Shown here one piece after another: positions 1-9,600 of a stretch of 64,000 bases of DNA; within the stretch, counting starts at the first letter, position 1, and every line of letters starts with the position of its first letter. The notes beneath the pieces are model-generated. The model did no database searches and was not told the DNA's origin. It saw only the letters and a list, made by a program, of their open reading frames with translations. The stretch lies in the NCBI RefSeq assembly GCF_009811315.1, contig NZ_BLID01000005.1, forward strand, positions 248,001 to 312,000, written 5' to 3'. The DNA comes from Vibrio atypicus (GTDB taxonomy: Bacteria > Pseudomonadota > Gammaproteobacteria > Enterobacterales > Vibrionaceae). The position numbers were made by a program, and so were the translations under genes.

Positions 1-834
1 ATGGAGTTTCTGGTTCGCAATGCGGATGGAGACGAGCTGCTGTTTATCCACCAAGGTAAAGCTGATCTATACAGTGATTATGGTCATCTAGAAGTGAGTG
101 AAGGGGATTATGTCGTGATCCCACGCTCGACGAACTGGCGCCTAGAGCCTTCTGAGCCAATGTTCATTTTGATGGTAGAAAACACCGACGCTGCGTACAC
201 CCTGCCAGACAAAGGTATGGTCGGGAATCACGCAGTATTTGATCCTGCAGTTATGGAAGTTCCATCCATCAATGACAAATTTAAGGCTCAGTACTCAGAG
301 CAACAAACGCAAGTTCAAATTAAGCGCCATGAGCAAGTTAGTGTGGTGACTTATCCATTTAACCCACTTGATGCGATTGGGTGGCATGGTGATTTGGCAG
401 TGGTTAAGGTCAATTGGCGCGATATTCGCCCGCTGATGTCTCATCGTTATCACCTACCGCCATCTGCTCACACAACCTTTGTTGGTGGTGGGTTCGTCAT
501 ATGTACTTTTGTTCCTCGCCCAATAGAGAGTGATCCTGGCGCGTTGAAAGTCCCGTTTTATCACAACAATGATGATTACGATGAGGTGCTTTTCTACCAC
601 GCAGGGGATTTCTTCAGTCGTGACAACATAGAAGCGGGCATGGTGACTTTCCATCCGGCTGGCTTTACTCATGGACCGCACCCTAAAGCATTCCAAGTTG
701 GTCAAGAGTATAAGAAGAAATTCACGGATGAAGTCGCGGTGATGATAGATACCCGCCATGCACTTAACTTTGGTGATGAAGCACTCGCAGTTGAGAACAA
801 AGAATACGTATATAGCTGGAAAGTAGACAAATAA
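1..834 (+). CDS. hmgA: Homogentisate 1,2-dioxygenase, 3' part (5' end outside window)
   Basis: The frame is open from base 1 and encodes the last 277 residues of a protein whose family members are about 380 residues, so the true start lies upstream. HmgA is a cytosolic non-haem iron cupin that opens the ring of homogentisate to maleylacetoacetate in tyrosine and phenylalanine catabolism. The cupin segment (LLFIHQGKADL) and the C-terminal HNNDDYDE and FHPAGFTHGPHP stretches, which hold iron-ligand histidines in this family, are visible. It runs 15 bases ahead of the fumarylacetoacetase gene, and maiA follows, giving the standard three-step pathway order. Identity is secure; only the N-terminus is missing. 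Confidence 0.95.
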   Translation: MEFLVRNADGDELLFIHQGKADLYSDYGHLEVSEGDYVVIPRSTNWRLEPSEPMFILMVENTDAAYTLPDKGMVGNHAVFDPAVMEVPSINDKFKAQYSEQQTQVQIKRHEQVSVVTYPFNPLDAIGWHGDLAVVKVNWRDIRPLMSHRYHLPPSAHTTFVGGGFVICTFVPRPIESDPGALKVPFYHNNDDYDEVLFYHAGDFFSRDNIEAGMVTFHPAGFTHGPHPKAFQVGQEYKKKFTDEVAVMIDTRHALNFGDEALAVENKEYVYSWKVDK

Positions 835-849
835 TAAAAGGGACAGATT

Positions 850-1860
850 ATGAAGTTAGCAACCCTAAAGAATGGTCGTCGAGATGGTTTACTGGTGGTG
901 GTCAACAAAGCACTCACCAAATGTGTTGCTGTACCAGAAATCGCGGAGACTTTGCAATACGCATTGGATAATTGGGAAAAGTTAGAGCCTCAATTGAACG
1001 AAGTGTACATCGCTCTTAACGAAGGCGAGTTAACGCAAGAGATGACATTTAGCCAATTGCAATGTGAATCGCCATTGCCGCGAGCTTATCAGTGGGCGGA
1101 TGGTAGTGCCTACGTTAATCACGTTGAGCTTGTTAGAAAAGCGCGTGGTGCTGAAATGCCACCAAGTTTTTGGACCGACCCTCTAATGTATCAAGGTGGA
1201 TCAGACGCGTTTATTGGTCCTAGAGATGATATTCCTTTAGGTAGCGAAGAGTGGGGCATTGATTTCGAAGGTGAAGTTGCCGTCGTGACAGGTGATGTGC
1301 CGATGGGCGCGTCATTAGAAGAAGCGGCTTCGGCGATTAAATTGGTCATGTTGGTGAATGATGTATCGTTGCGTGGATTAATTCCTAATGAGCTCGGAAA
1401 AGGTTTTGGCTTTTTCCAATCAAAACCATCTTCTGTTTTCTCGCCTGTTGCTGTGACGCCAGATGAGTTAGGTAACGATTGGGATGGGGGAAAACTGAAT
1501 CTTCCGCTGTTTTCACACTATAACAATGAGCCGTTTGGCAAGCCCAACGCAGGCGTCGATATGACGTTCGAGTTTCCGCAGTTGGTCGCACATGCTGCGC
1601 AAACGCGTCCACTATCGGCTGGTGCGATTATAGGGTCGGGCACCGTGTCGAATAAGCAAGGTACGGATCACGGCACCGCGATTTCTGAAGGTGGTGTTGG
1701 TTATTCTTGTATTGCTGAAGTGCGAATGATTGAAACTATCCGAGATGGGAAGCCATCGACTAGTTTCATGAAGTTTGGCGATCGTATTAAGATGGAAATG
1801 TTGGACAGCCAAGGTGAGTCTATTTTTGGCTCGATTGATCAGCAAGTGGTGAAGTACTAA
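850..1860 (+). CDS. Fumarylacetoacetase (FAA hydrolase family)
   Basis: A 336-residue member of the FAH superfamily, predicted to cleave fumarylacetoacetate to fumarate and acetoacetate, the last step of homogentisate breakdown. The metal-binding fold is visible around residues 130-260: GIDFEGEVAVV supplies acidic ligands and SGTVSNKQGTDHGTA is near the active site. It is shorter than the animal enzyme (about 420 residues) and fits the compact bacterial form that replaces it in hmg operons. The stop codon overlaps the maiA start by one base (TAATG), so translation is probably coupled. An AGGGACAG-like ribosome site lies just before the ATG. Confidence 0.9.
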   Translation: MKLATLKNGRRDGLLVVVNKALTKCVAVPEIAETLQYALDNWEKLEPQLNEVYIALNEGELTQEMTFSQLQCESPLPRAYQWADGSAYVNHVELVRKARGAEMPPSFWTDPLMYQGGSDAFIGPRDDIPLGSEEWGIDFEGEVAVVTGDVPMGASLEEAASAIKLVMLVNDVSLRGLIPNELGKGFGFFQSKPSSVFSPVAVTPDELGNDWDGGKLNLPLFSHYNNEPFGKPNAGVDMTFEFPQLVAHAAQTRPLSAGAIIGSGTVSNKQGTDHGTAISEGGVGYSCIAEVRMIETIRDGKPSTSFMKFGDRIKMEMLDSQGESIFGSIDQQVVKY

Positions 1861-2516
1861 TGTCTAAACTGACTCTCTATGGATATTGGCGCTCATCTGC
1901 CGCATACAGAGTTCGAATCGCACTGAATCTTAAGCAGCTCGCTTATCAACAAAAATCAGTGCATTTGGTTAAAGGAGGCGGAGAGCAACACTCCGCTGAC
2001 TTTCAAGCATTAAACCCTAGCGAACTCGTCCCTGTATTAGCCGATGGAGATGTGCGGCTTAATCAATCGTTAACGATCATTGACTACCTTGATGAGCAAT
2101 ACCCTAATGTGTTGCTAACGCCAGTAGATAAAGAAAGACGTTACTTGGTTAAAGCGCTCGCTCAAGATATTGCGGTTGATATCCACCCACTGAATAACCT
2201 ACGAGTATTACAGTTTTTGACTCAACATCTTGATGCGCCAGATGCTGTGAAGAAAGAATGGTATCGCCATTGGATTGAAGTTGGTTTCGCAAGCCTAGAA
2301 AAAAAACTGGCAACGGCACATGGCCTTTATTGTGTCGGGGATGAAATAAGCTTGGTCGATGTTTGTTTAGTCCCCCAAGTTTATAACGCTGAGCGCTTTG
2401 AAGTGTCAATGAAGCCATATCCTATCATTCAAAAAGTGACGCGGTCACTCGTTCAGCACCCTGCATTTGAGCAGGCAGCGCCTGAAAACCAACCTGACGC
2501 GATCGTATCTACATAA
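1860..2516 (+). CDS. maiA: Maleylacetoacetate isomerase (zeta-class GST)
   Basis: A 218-residue zeta-class glutathione transferase that isomerises maleylacetoacetate to fumarylacetoacetate using glutathione. The N-terminal thioredoxin-like domain carries the class motif SSAAYRVRIALN near residues 12-23 and NPSELVPVL near 51-59, which helps bind glutathione. The C-terminal helical domain includes SLVDVCLVPQVYNAERF. It is the last gene of the hmgA-fumarylacetoacetase-maiA operon, overlapping the upstream stop by one base, and is followed by a hairpin. Confidence 0.93.
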   Translation: MSKLTLYGYWRSSAAYRVRIALNLKQLAYQQKSVHLVKGGGEQHSADFQALNPSELVPVLADGDVRLNQSLTIIDYLDEQYPNVLLTPVDKERRYLVKALAQDIAVDIHPLNNLRVLQFLTQHLDAPDAVKKEWYRHWIEVGFASLEKKLATAHGLYCVGDEISLVDVCLVPQVYNAERFEVSMKPYPIIQKVTRSLVQHPAFEQAAPENQPDAIVST

Positions 2517-2532
2517 CCCTCACAACGCAAAA

Positions 2533-2557
2533 GGCCACCTTAGTGGTGGCCCAGTTT
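2533..2557 (+). terminator. Probable terminator of the homogentisate operon
   Basis: GGCCACC, a five-base loop, then GGTGGCC lies 16 bases after the maiA stop and is followed by only a short T-rich stretch (CAGTTTCC). The stem is strong and the T-tract poor, so this may be a weak or bidirectional terminator also serving the convergent small gene. Confidence 0.55.
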
Positions 2558-2577
2558 CCTGATAGCAGATGCAGTTT

Positions 2578-2760
2578 TTAGCGCATCGCTTGCTGACGTT
2601 CTCTCTGTGCGAGTTCAGCGATATTAAATTGACGAACATCCAGTGTCGCTAGGTCATTGCACTCTTTACAAGAGTGGTGACGCAAGCCGTCAACATAATC
2701 GTGCGAAGTTAGTAGGCTTGGTTTCTTACACCAATCGCAAATGCCTTCGATAGTAAACAT
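2578..2760 (-). CDS. Small Cys4 zinc-ribbon-like protein
   Basis: A 60-residue protein starting MFTIEGICDWC. The start is chosen because AGGTGGGGAG sits six to seven bases before this ATG; an in-frame upstream ATG would put that sequence inside the coding region. Two CxxC pairs (CDWC near residue 8 and CKEC near residue 34) suggest one structural zinc or iron site. No enzyme motif is seen and I do not recognise a named family. It converges on the homogentisate operon and is monocistronic. Function unknown; a nucleic-acid or protein-binding adaptor is a reasonable guess only. Confidence 0.7.
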   Translation of the reverse strand: MFTIEGICDWCKKPSLLTSHDYVDGLRHHSCKECNDLATLDVRQFNIAELAQRERQQAMR

Positions 2761-2929
2761 AGTGTTCTCCCCACCTTTATACTTAGGTGTCATTATCGCG
2801 GCGTATTATGACATGAGGAGTCTTGTTAAGTTAACTATTTGTTATGGTTAATGGGAGGGTGATCGATTGCGCAGCCCTGTAATTTCGAGTGTGTCGGAAA
2901 AAGCAACAACAACCAATGACTGTTTGTAA

Positions 2930-3964
2930 CTATTTATTAACAGTGTTGAGTATCACTTTAAGCGCACCATTTAGCCGTTTCATATCTTCTTCACTCCCTT
3001 TAAGGTCTGGGTGGTAAATTTTGCACAGCTGTTTGTAACGCACTTTAATTTGTTTGCTATCTGGAATTGAATCAGGCTTATAACCAAACAATGCGCACGC
3101 CAACGCCAATTTTTGATTTTGTGGGGAGACTGGCGCTTTTTGCACTGGCTGTGAGGAGATCGCTTGTTGCTTTTTAAACTGTCGGTAAAGTGTTTCCAAT
3201 TGGCGTTTTTGCTGCTTAAGCGTGGATTCGTACTGCCTAATCTTGTCCTCAAGCTGTTTTTTCTGCTTCAGTTCGTCTGACTGAGACGAGAGTGAGTTCT
3301 GAGCCATTTTTCGAATGCTCTTCAAGTGCCAGAAAAGTAAGCCGATGAAGGCAAAGCCAAGTGTAATAGCAATATAAATGATTGAGTTACCGCTGCCACT
3401 ACTGGCATTCTTTGATTGGGCAATAGGGCTTAACTCTATCGAACTATCATCAAATGCGACTTCCAACTGGTCAATTGAAGAAACCTGTTTTGCTCTTTGA
3501 GCGTTGAACTGTTTTTCGAGAATTCGAGCATACCCTTCTTCCGCTTCGCTACTATTTGGGGCAGATAATTGGTACCAGATCTCCGCGAGATCGAGATTGG
3601 ATGGTGTACTTTGAGTCGTCTCATAAAACTTTGCTAAGGCGACTTGAGCTTGAACATTATCGTTAATGGCGAGCTGAGTAAGCCAATAGATTGCTTTTTC
3701 AGGCTGGCTCTTATTTGAGGAGCTGTCCAAGTAAAGATTCGCGAGATCAATAGCGGCGATTTGGCTACCGGATTGCGCTGCTTGCTCTAGCCAATAGATA
3801 GCATCAGCACGAGAAGCCGCAACACCGTCACCATTGGCCAGCTTGTTGCCAAGAATGATTTGTGCTTCGACATTTTGGTTTTGTGCTTGCGTTGTTAGCG
3901 CCTCGATAGATTCAGCGAAACTGAATTGAGAAATGCAAAGTAAAAAGAGGGCAACAAATTTCAA
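2930..3964 (-). CDS. Sel1-repeat, single-pass membrane protein with C-terminal J domain
   Basis: The 344-residue protein opens with a cleavable-looking signal peptide (residues 1-17, ending FSFA). Three or four Sel1-like helical repeats follow at about 30-155 (AIYWLEQAA and AIYWLTQLA are the hallmarks). A hydrophobic membrane span lies at about 195-213, a charged coiled coil at 228-268, and a J domain at about 284-344 with the HPD tripeptide at 318-320. J domains stimulate DnaK ATPase, so topology predicts Sel1 repeats in the periplasm and the J domain in the cytoplasm. The gene stands alone between the OmpA-like lipoprotein gene and the Cys4 gene. The client is unknown. Confidence 0.8.
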   Translation of the reverse strand: MKFVALFLLCISQFSFAESIEALTTQAQNQNVEAQIILGNKLANGDGVAASRADAIYWLEQAAQSGSQIAAIDLANLYLDSSSNKSQPEKAIYWLTQLAINDNVQAQVALAKFYETTQSTPSNLDLAEIWYQLSAPNSSEAEEGYARILEKQFNAQRAKQVSSIDQLEVAFDDSSIELSPIAQSKNASSGSGNSIIYIAITLGFAFIGLLFWHLKSIRKMAQNSLSSQSDELKQKKQLEDKIRQYESTLKQQKRQLETLYRQFKKQQAISSQPVQKAPVSPQNQKLALACALFGYKPDSIPDSKQIKVRYKQLCKIYHPDLKGSEEDMKRLNGALKVILNTVNK

Positions 3965-4030
3965 GGTATTCCCTTACAGCGGATAAGCGTTTAATTCTAT
4001 AGTTTAAATCATTTGGCGCACAAATAAAAA

Positions 4031-4054
4031 AAGCGGCTTCCAAAGAAGCCGCTT
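4031..4054 (-). terminator. Rho-independent terminator of the OmpA-like lipoprotein gene
   Basis: AAGCGGCTTC, a four-base loop and GAAGCCGCTT form a perfect 10-bp stem. Read on the minus strand it is followed by a run of seven T, just downstream of the lipoprotein stop. Confidence 0.92.
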
Positions 4055-4081
4055 AATTGATTGAAACTTGTTATACCGCGA

Positions 4082-4750
4082 TTACTTGAGAGGTAAAATC
4101 TGAATTTCAACTCGACGGTTACAGGCACGACCTTCAGTCGTCTTATTTGTGCATAATGGGTAGCGTTCGCCGTTACCACGAGCAATGGCACGTCCAGCGG
4201 CAACACCTTGACCGACTAGGTATGAACGTACTGATTCAGCGCGGCGCTCAGACAGGATTTGGTTAGTTGTATCGCTACCTGTGCTGTCGGTGTGACCTTC
4301 GATCACTAGACTAGTATCTGGGTATTCAACAAGAATACGAGCCACACCGCGCAGTGTTTTGTGAATACTTGGATCTAGGTCGTAAGAGCTTGAGTTAAAG
4401 CCAATACCGTTCTCTAAACGTAGCAGTAGTTGGTTTTCGCCAACACGTTGAACTTGCACGCCAGAATTCATTAGCTCTTCACGGAGAGCAGCTTCTTGTT
4501 GGTCAAAGTAATAACCAACGCCGCCGCCAACAGCTGCACCACCAGCGGCACCGATTAGTGCGCGCTTACGACGATCTTTCGCGTCATCACCTGTTGCAAC
4601 ACCGATTGCTGCACCGGCAATAGCACCAATGATCGCACCAGAAGTTGCTGAATTAGTTTCAGACTCACCAGTTGTAGCGTTTTGACGTTGAGTTGCCTGA
4701 CAACCAGAAAGTGCGATAGCAACAGCAAGGGCTAGTGTAATTTTTTTCAC
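4082..4750 (-). CDS. OmpA-family lipoprotein with glycine zipper (YiaD/Pal-like)
   Basis: A 222-residue predicted outer-membrane lipoprotein. The signal peptide ends in the lipobox LSGC, with lipidated Cys17. Residues 35-80 form a glycine-zipper segment rich in GAxxG repeats, and about 105-222 is an OmpA-like peptidoglycan-binding domain with the diagnostic IEGHTDSTGS and LSERRAESVRSYL motifs. It probably tethers the outer membrane to the cell wall. The architecture matches E. coli YiaD more than Pal, because Pal lacks the glycine zipper and sits with tolB. It is monocistronic with its own terminator. Confidence 0.88.
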   Translation of the reverse strand: MKKITLALAVAIALSGCQATQRQNATTGESETNSATSGAIIGAIAGAAIGVATGDDAKDRRKRALIGAAGGAAVGGGVGYYFDQQEAALREELMNSGVQVQRVGENQLLLRLENGIGFNSSSYDLDPSIHKTLRGVARILVEYPDTSLVIEGHTDSTGSDTTNQILSERRAESVRSYLVGQGVAAGRAIARGNGERYPLCTNKTTEGRACNRRVEIQILPLK

Positions 4751-4883
4751 AAAAACATCTCCATGTATCCTGCTTCTAATAAAACAGCATTTTTAATTCG
4801 AGGGGGAATAAACCCTATAGAGCTCTGTATGTCAATAGTGGAGAGTTTATTTGACTAAACCTTAACGCAAGCTGAACGAAGCC

Positions 4884-5567
4884 TTAACGAAGCATTTTCG
4901 GGGCTTGAGCGCCGTCAATTGGGCGGTTAACAGAAACCGTTCGACCTTTTTTTAGACCTACTTCGTAGTCTTCAGTCAGGTTTTTCATCGCTTCACGAAG
5001 CTGTTGCTTAAAGGTTTCTCTGTCGATGTTTTGGAATTCTTTGTCGATATAATCATCTATTTTTTTCGCAGATTCTTCATCTGGACTAATGATTGGTAGC
5101 TTTTCTAGTGCACCTTCAACCCAACCTGAAAGGAAAGAATTGACGCGACGTGTCACTTCAGCCGAAGAGGTACCTGTACCTGCAAAACTGTTACGGAATC
5201 GACCAGTTTGCTCGTTCATCTCTCGGTAGATAATGTCAAAGGCAAAAGCAGCAAAGATCGCGCGATCAGCTTCGCCGATGAATTCAGCACGTTTAAGGCC
5301 TTTGTGGTTAAGCAATACCGCTTCCACGCCAAATTTCGTGTTGATACCACGGATAATGCGCAAAAGGTTTGAACCGATGTTGGCAGGCAATAGGTGTGTC
5401 GATTGAGTTTTGCCCATTTTGATAAACTCAATATCGTCTTTATCAAGACCATATTTAAGCATCAGACTATGCGCCATTTTTATTGCATTGGCAGCTTCAT
5501 TAACGTTAGCTGAGTTTCCAAGCTCTAAACATTTGGCAATTTTTTTAAGGGCTTTTTGCTTATTCAT
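4884..5567 (-). CDS. DUF2786 domain protein
   Basis: A 227-residue protein beginning MNKQKALKKIAKCLELG. The frame stays open further upstream, but that extension lacks homology signals and runs into the terminator of the neighbouring gene, so the internal ATG is chosen. Residues 3-40 match the DUF2786 pattern (KALKKIAKCLELG followed by NEAANAIKMAHSLMLKYGL), a short helical domain sometimes found with metal-dependent or phage-associated proteins. The rest is helical and charged, without a catalytic motif I recognise. Function unknown. No good Shine-Dalgarno is seen, so the start is only moderately secure. Confidence 0.75.
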   Translation of the reverse strand: MNKQKALKKIAKCLELGNSANVNEAANAIKMAHSLMLKYGLDKDDIEFIKMGKTQSTHLLPANIGSNLLRIIRGINTKFGVEAVLLNHKGLKRAEFIGEADRAIFAAFAFDIIYREMNEQTGRFRNSFAGTGTSSAEVTRRVNSFLSGWVEGALEKLPIISPDEESAKKIDDYIDKEFQNIDRETFKQQLREAMKNLTEDYEVGLKKGRTVSVNRPIDGAQAPKMLR

Positions 5568-5683
5568 CGACAACTGCGAAGTACCTATATTTTTCGAAGT
5601 CGACCATTTTAACGTGTTCTGAGGAAAAACGGAAACAAGATGAAGAGATATTGGAAATGAGAGTCTGAATTGAAGGAAGGAAA

Positions 5684-5706
5684 ATACCACCGAAAAGCGG
5701 TGGTAT
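5684..5706 (-). terminator. Rho-independent terminator of the DUF3334 gene
   Basis: ATACCACCG, a five-base loop and CGGTGGTAT form a 9-bp stem followed by TTTT on the minus strand. It lies between the DUF3334 stop and the DUF2786 start. Confidence 0.85.
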
Positions 5707-5732
5707 TGGATATTTGTTTTTGTTGGTTAACG

Positions 5733-6428
5733 TTAGATACCTAGTTCATCCAACAAGTCACTGGCGTTGTCGTTGGTTTCTTTTTTTGGTTGCTCTTTTG
5801 GAGTCATGCTTTCGCGAGCTTTCTCTAAAATCGTATCCGGACACTCATCTTCAACAGTTTCGAACTCTTCTAGTTGAATAAACTCTGTTTTATCCATAGC
5901 AAGCTCAAGATAGAAAATATTTCCTTTCTCGGTAGAGAAGGTCACGCGGCGCGCTTGTGGGCGGTCAAGATTCGTATCGACAGACAAGATCACTTGTTTG
6001 TTCAGGGTTAACATTTTTGGTTGGTTCTGAGTGATGTGAGTTTGCAGATCTTTACGTACTTGGTTAGTAAAATCACCCACCAGTTGGTTCATTAGTTCAC
6101 CCAAAACATCCGCCACTTCATCTGAAGTATGCAACACAGCTAGCTCTTCTTCTGGCATGCCCATGTTGCGCATGTAGTTTGTGTAGACTTCCAAGGCAGC
6201 TTTGGCAGTAAAGTTGATGACAACCAAACCAGAGAATCCGCCATCAAACAGCACGAAACAACCAAAGTCTGGTTTTAGGCTTGTCTTTGTTATTTTCTGC
6301 ACCATTGCAGAATAGTTTATTTGCGAACTAGTTGCTGAAGTCAGTACGCCTGATACCGATTGGCAAAGCTTTAATAAGATGTCTTCAGTTGTGATAATTT
6401 TATTTTTCTTCATTGATGATTCGCTCAT
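5733..6428 (-). CDS. DUF3334 family protein (CheX/CheC-like fold suspected)
   Basis: A 231-residue cytosolic protein that I recognise as DUF3334, a family seen in Vibrio, Shewanella and relatives. The central stretch EVADVLGELMNQLVGDFTNQVRKDL resembles the E-x2-N helix of CheC/CheX/FliY-type phosphatases, and the family has been described as CheX-like, but the exact ExxN pattern is only approximate here. The C-terminus is acidic and ends DLLDELGI. It is monocistronic and divergent from ydiJ. The fold assignment is inference and no partner is visible nearby. Confidence 0.8.
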   Translation of the reverse strand: MSESSMKKNKIITTEDILLKLCQSVSGVLTSATSSQINYSAMVQKITKTSLKPDFGCFVLFDGGFSGLVVINFTAKAALEVYTNYMRNMGMPEEELAVLHTSDEVADVLGELMNQLVGDFTNQVRKDLQTHITQNQPKMLTLNKQVILSVDTNLDRPQARRVTFSTEKGNIFYLELAMDKTEFIQLEEFETVEDECPDTILEKARESMTPKEQPKKETNDNASDLLDELGI

Positions 6429-6614
6429 AAAAGCACTCTAAATCAAGTCCATGATTTCTAAGTGTGGAAAAGAATTGCAATAAGTTCCAATTTGACACTG
6501 CATTTCTGTTTTGATCACCCTTTTAAATGTTGTAAAGTGACCTAATTCAAAAATTATAACTTAATGTATAGAACCCAATGCTGATTGGATCAGCGTAGTA
6601 GGGGCAGGAAGCAA

Positions 6615-9600
6615 ATGTTACCAAGATTACACTCTCAAGCAGATGTCGATCCCATCGTTCTCAAATTTCTGGATAAATTACGCCAATCTGGCTTTACCGG
6701 AGATATTGAAAATCAATACTCGAGCCGTTTAGCTGTCGCGACCGATAACAGCGTTTATCAACAATTGCCGCAAGCGGTCGTTCACCCCAAATCAACACAA
6801 GATGTTGCCCTTATTGGTAAGCTTAGTTGCGATCCAGACTATGAGCGCATTACCTTCTCACCTCGTGGTGGTGGCACCGGAACGAATGGACAGTCACTGA
6901 CGAAGGGTATTGTTGTTGATCTTTCTCGTCATATGAATCAAGTGCTTGAAATCAATGAGCAAGAAGGTTGGGTTCGTGTTCAAACAGGCGTGGTGAAAGA
7001 TCAGCTCAATGATGCTGTTCGTCCATACGGTTATTTCTTTTCTCCGGATCTCTCGACCAGTAATCGCGCAACGTTAGGCGGCATGATCAATACGGATGCT
7101 TCTGGCCAAGGTTCTTTGAAATATGGCAAGACTTCTGATCACGTGTTATCTCTGCAAGCGGTTTTTGCCGATGGTTCGATTCTAGAATCAGATCTGTCAC
7201 ATGGGCAGCCGGAAGAAGGCGAGTACGCTTATGAAGCACTTCAAGTCACAGAGCGTGTTTGTCGTGAGAAAAGACCGCAGATCAATGCTAAGTTTCCTCC
7301 CCTCAATCGATTCTTAACCGGTTATGATTTAAAAAATGCACTGGATGAAGAGTCTGATCAGTTTGATTTAACTCGTGTCTTGTGTGGTGCCGAAGGTTCA
7401 CTTGCTTTTATCACTGAAGCAAAGCTCAATTTGACACCGATCCCTAAAGCGCGAACTTTGGTCAACGTTAAATACAACACCTTTGACTCAGCATTAAGAA
7501 ATGCTCCGTTTATGGTCGATGCAAAAGCTCTTTCGGTGGAGACAGTCGACTCAAGGGTTTTGAATCTAGCTAAGCAAGATATTGTTTGGCATACAGTGAG
7601 TGACCTACTAACCGATGTACCTGGCAAAGATATGCAGGGCATTAATATGGTGGAATTTGCGGGTCAAGATACCGAAGAGGTTTCTGAACAGGTCTCTGCA
7701 CTAACAGCACGCCTCGATGAAATGCTTGAACAAGGTGAAGCGGGCATTATTGGCTATCAAGTGTGTGATGATTTGCCAAGCATTGGCCGTATCTACAACA
7801 TGCGTAAAAAAGCTGTGGGTTTGTTAGGGGCGGCCAAAGGTCGTGCTAAACCAGTCGCATTTGCTGAAGATACCTGTGTACCGCCAGAAAACCTTGCTGA
7901 TTTTATCGCTGAATTCCGTGTACTGCTTGATGAAAAGCAACTTAACTATGGCATGTTTGGCCACGTTGATGCTGGTGTTCTCCATGTGCGCCCAGCTTTG
8001 GACCTATGTGATCCTCAACAAGAAGCTTTAATGCACGAGATTTCTGATGAAGTGGTTAAGCTGGTGACCAAATACGGTGGCTTAATGTGGGGGGAACACG
8101 GTAAAGGTTTCCGTTCAGAATATGGGCCAGAGTTTTTTGGTGAGGAGCTGTTTACTGAGCTGAGAAGAGTGAAAGCGGCTTTCGACCCTCATAACAAGAT
8201 GAACCCGGGTAAGATATGTACGCCGCTTGATAGCGATGCTGAGCTGGTTAAAGTGACCGACACCAAGCGTGGTTACTATGATCGTCAAATTGATGTGAAA
8301 GTTCGCGACAGCTTTAAGCAAGCGATGGAGTGTAATGGTAACGGCTTGTGCTTTAACTACGATACGTCTTCACCTATGTGCCCATCAATGAAGGTAACTG
8401 CTGATCGCAGGCATTCGCCGAAAGGCCGTGCTGGTCTAGTTCGAGAGTGGTTGCGTCAACTGACAGAACAAGGCATTGATATTCTCGATCTCGAAAAACA
8501 AGCGCTTGAAGATTCTTCTTCCATTAAATCCATGCTAGATCGAGTACGCAATACGTTTAATAAGCGCCACGAGTATGACTTCTCGCATGAAGTTCATGAG
8601 GCAATGAATGGATGTTTAGCGTGTAAGGCGTGTGCGAGTCAGTGTCCGATTAAGGTTGATGTACCAAGTTTCCGTTCGCGTTTTTTGAATATCTATTACT
8701 CACGCTATCAGCGTCCTGCGAAGGATTATCTCGTTGCGAACATTGAGACAATGTTACCGCTGATGGCGAAAGCGCCAAAAGTGGTTAATGGCGTCCTTAA
8801 GCAGAAGTGGGTTCAAGATTTAACAGCATCAACAGTTGGATACGTTGATGCCCCTCTGATGTCAGTGCCAACATTAACTCACCGCCTGCAAGGTCTTAAA
8901 GCGTTTGATTTACAAGCGCTAGCTGCTTTATCAAGTGATGATAAACGTAACCATGTGGTGATTGTTCAGGATCCATTTACCAGTTACTACGATGCTGAGG
9001 TGGTGGAAGATTTTGCTAATTTGGTGATTAAACTTGGTAAAACCCCAGTGTTGTTACCGTTTAAACCAAACGGCAAAGCGCAACATGTAAAAGGCTTCCT
9101 CAAGCAGTTTGCCAATAATGCTGCAAACACGGCAATGTTCTTACAACAGGTAGCGGATCTCGATATTCCTCTGGTTGGCGTGGATCCTGCGCTGGTGCTC
9201 TGTTATCGAGATGAGTACACAGAATCGCTTGGTGATAAACGCGGGGACTTTGAAGTGCTGACTGCACATGAATGGCTGGAGCCACGTTTAAGCGAGTTCG
9301 ACTTATCTTCCGAGAATGATAGTGAGCCGTGGTATCTATTTGCGCACTGTACTGAAAAAACCAAAATGCCAAACGCGGAAAAAGAGTGGGGCGCAATATT
9401 TGCTCACTTTGGCGCGCGTTTAAATACAGTGCCTGTTGGCTGCTGTGGTATGGCGGGGACGTTTGGTCACGAAGTCGATAAACTAGAGATGTCGAAGGAT
9501 ATCTACGGATTGAGTTGGAAGCCAAACCTTGAGCAGTTACCACAAGATCGCTGCTTGATCACGGGATACTCTTGCCGAAGTCAAGTGAAGCGTTTTGAAG

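Noticed and set aside
4884..5690. A longer DUF2786 protein beginning at 5690
   Set aside because: The extra 41 codons overlap the DUF3334 terminator and lack homology; the domain starts just after the internal ATG at 5567.
9100..9543. A 147-codon minus-strand frame inside ydiJ
   Set aside because: It lies wholly antisense to a firmly identified gene and its sequence has no family features.
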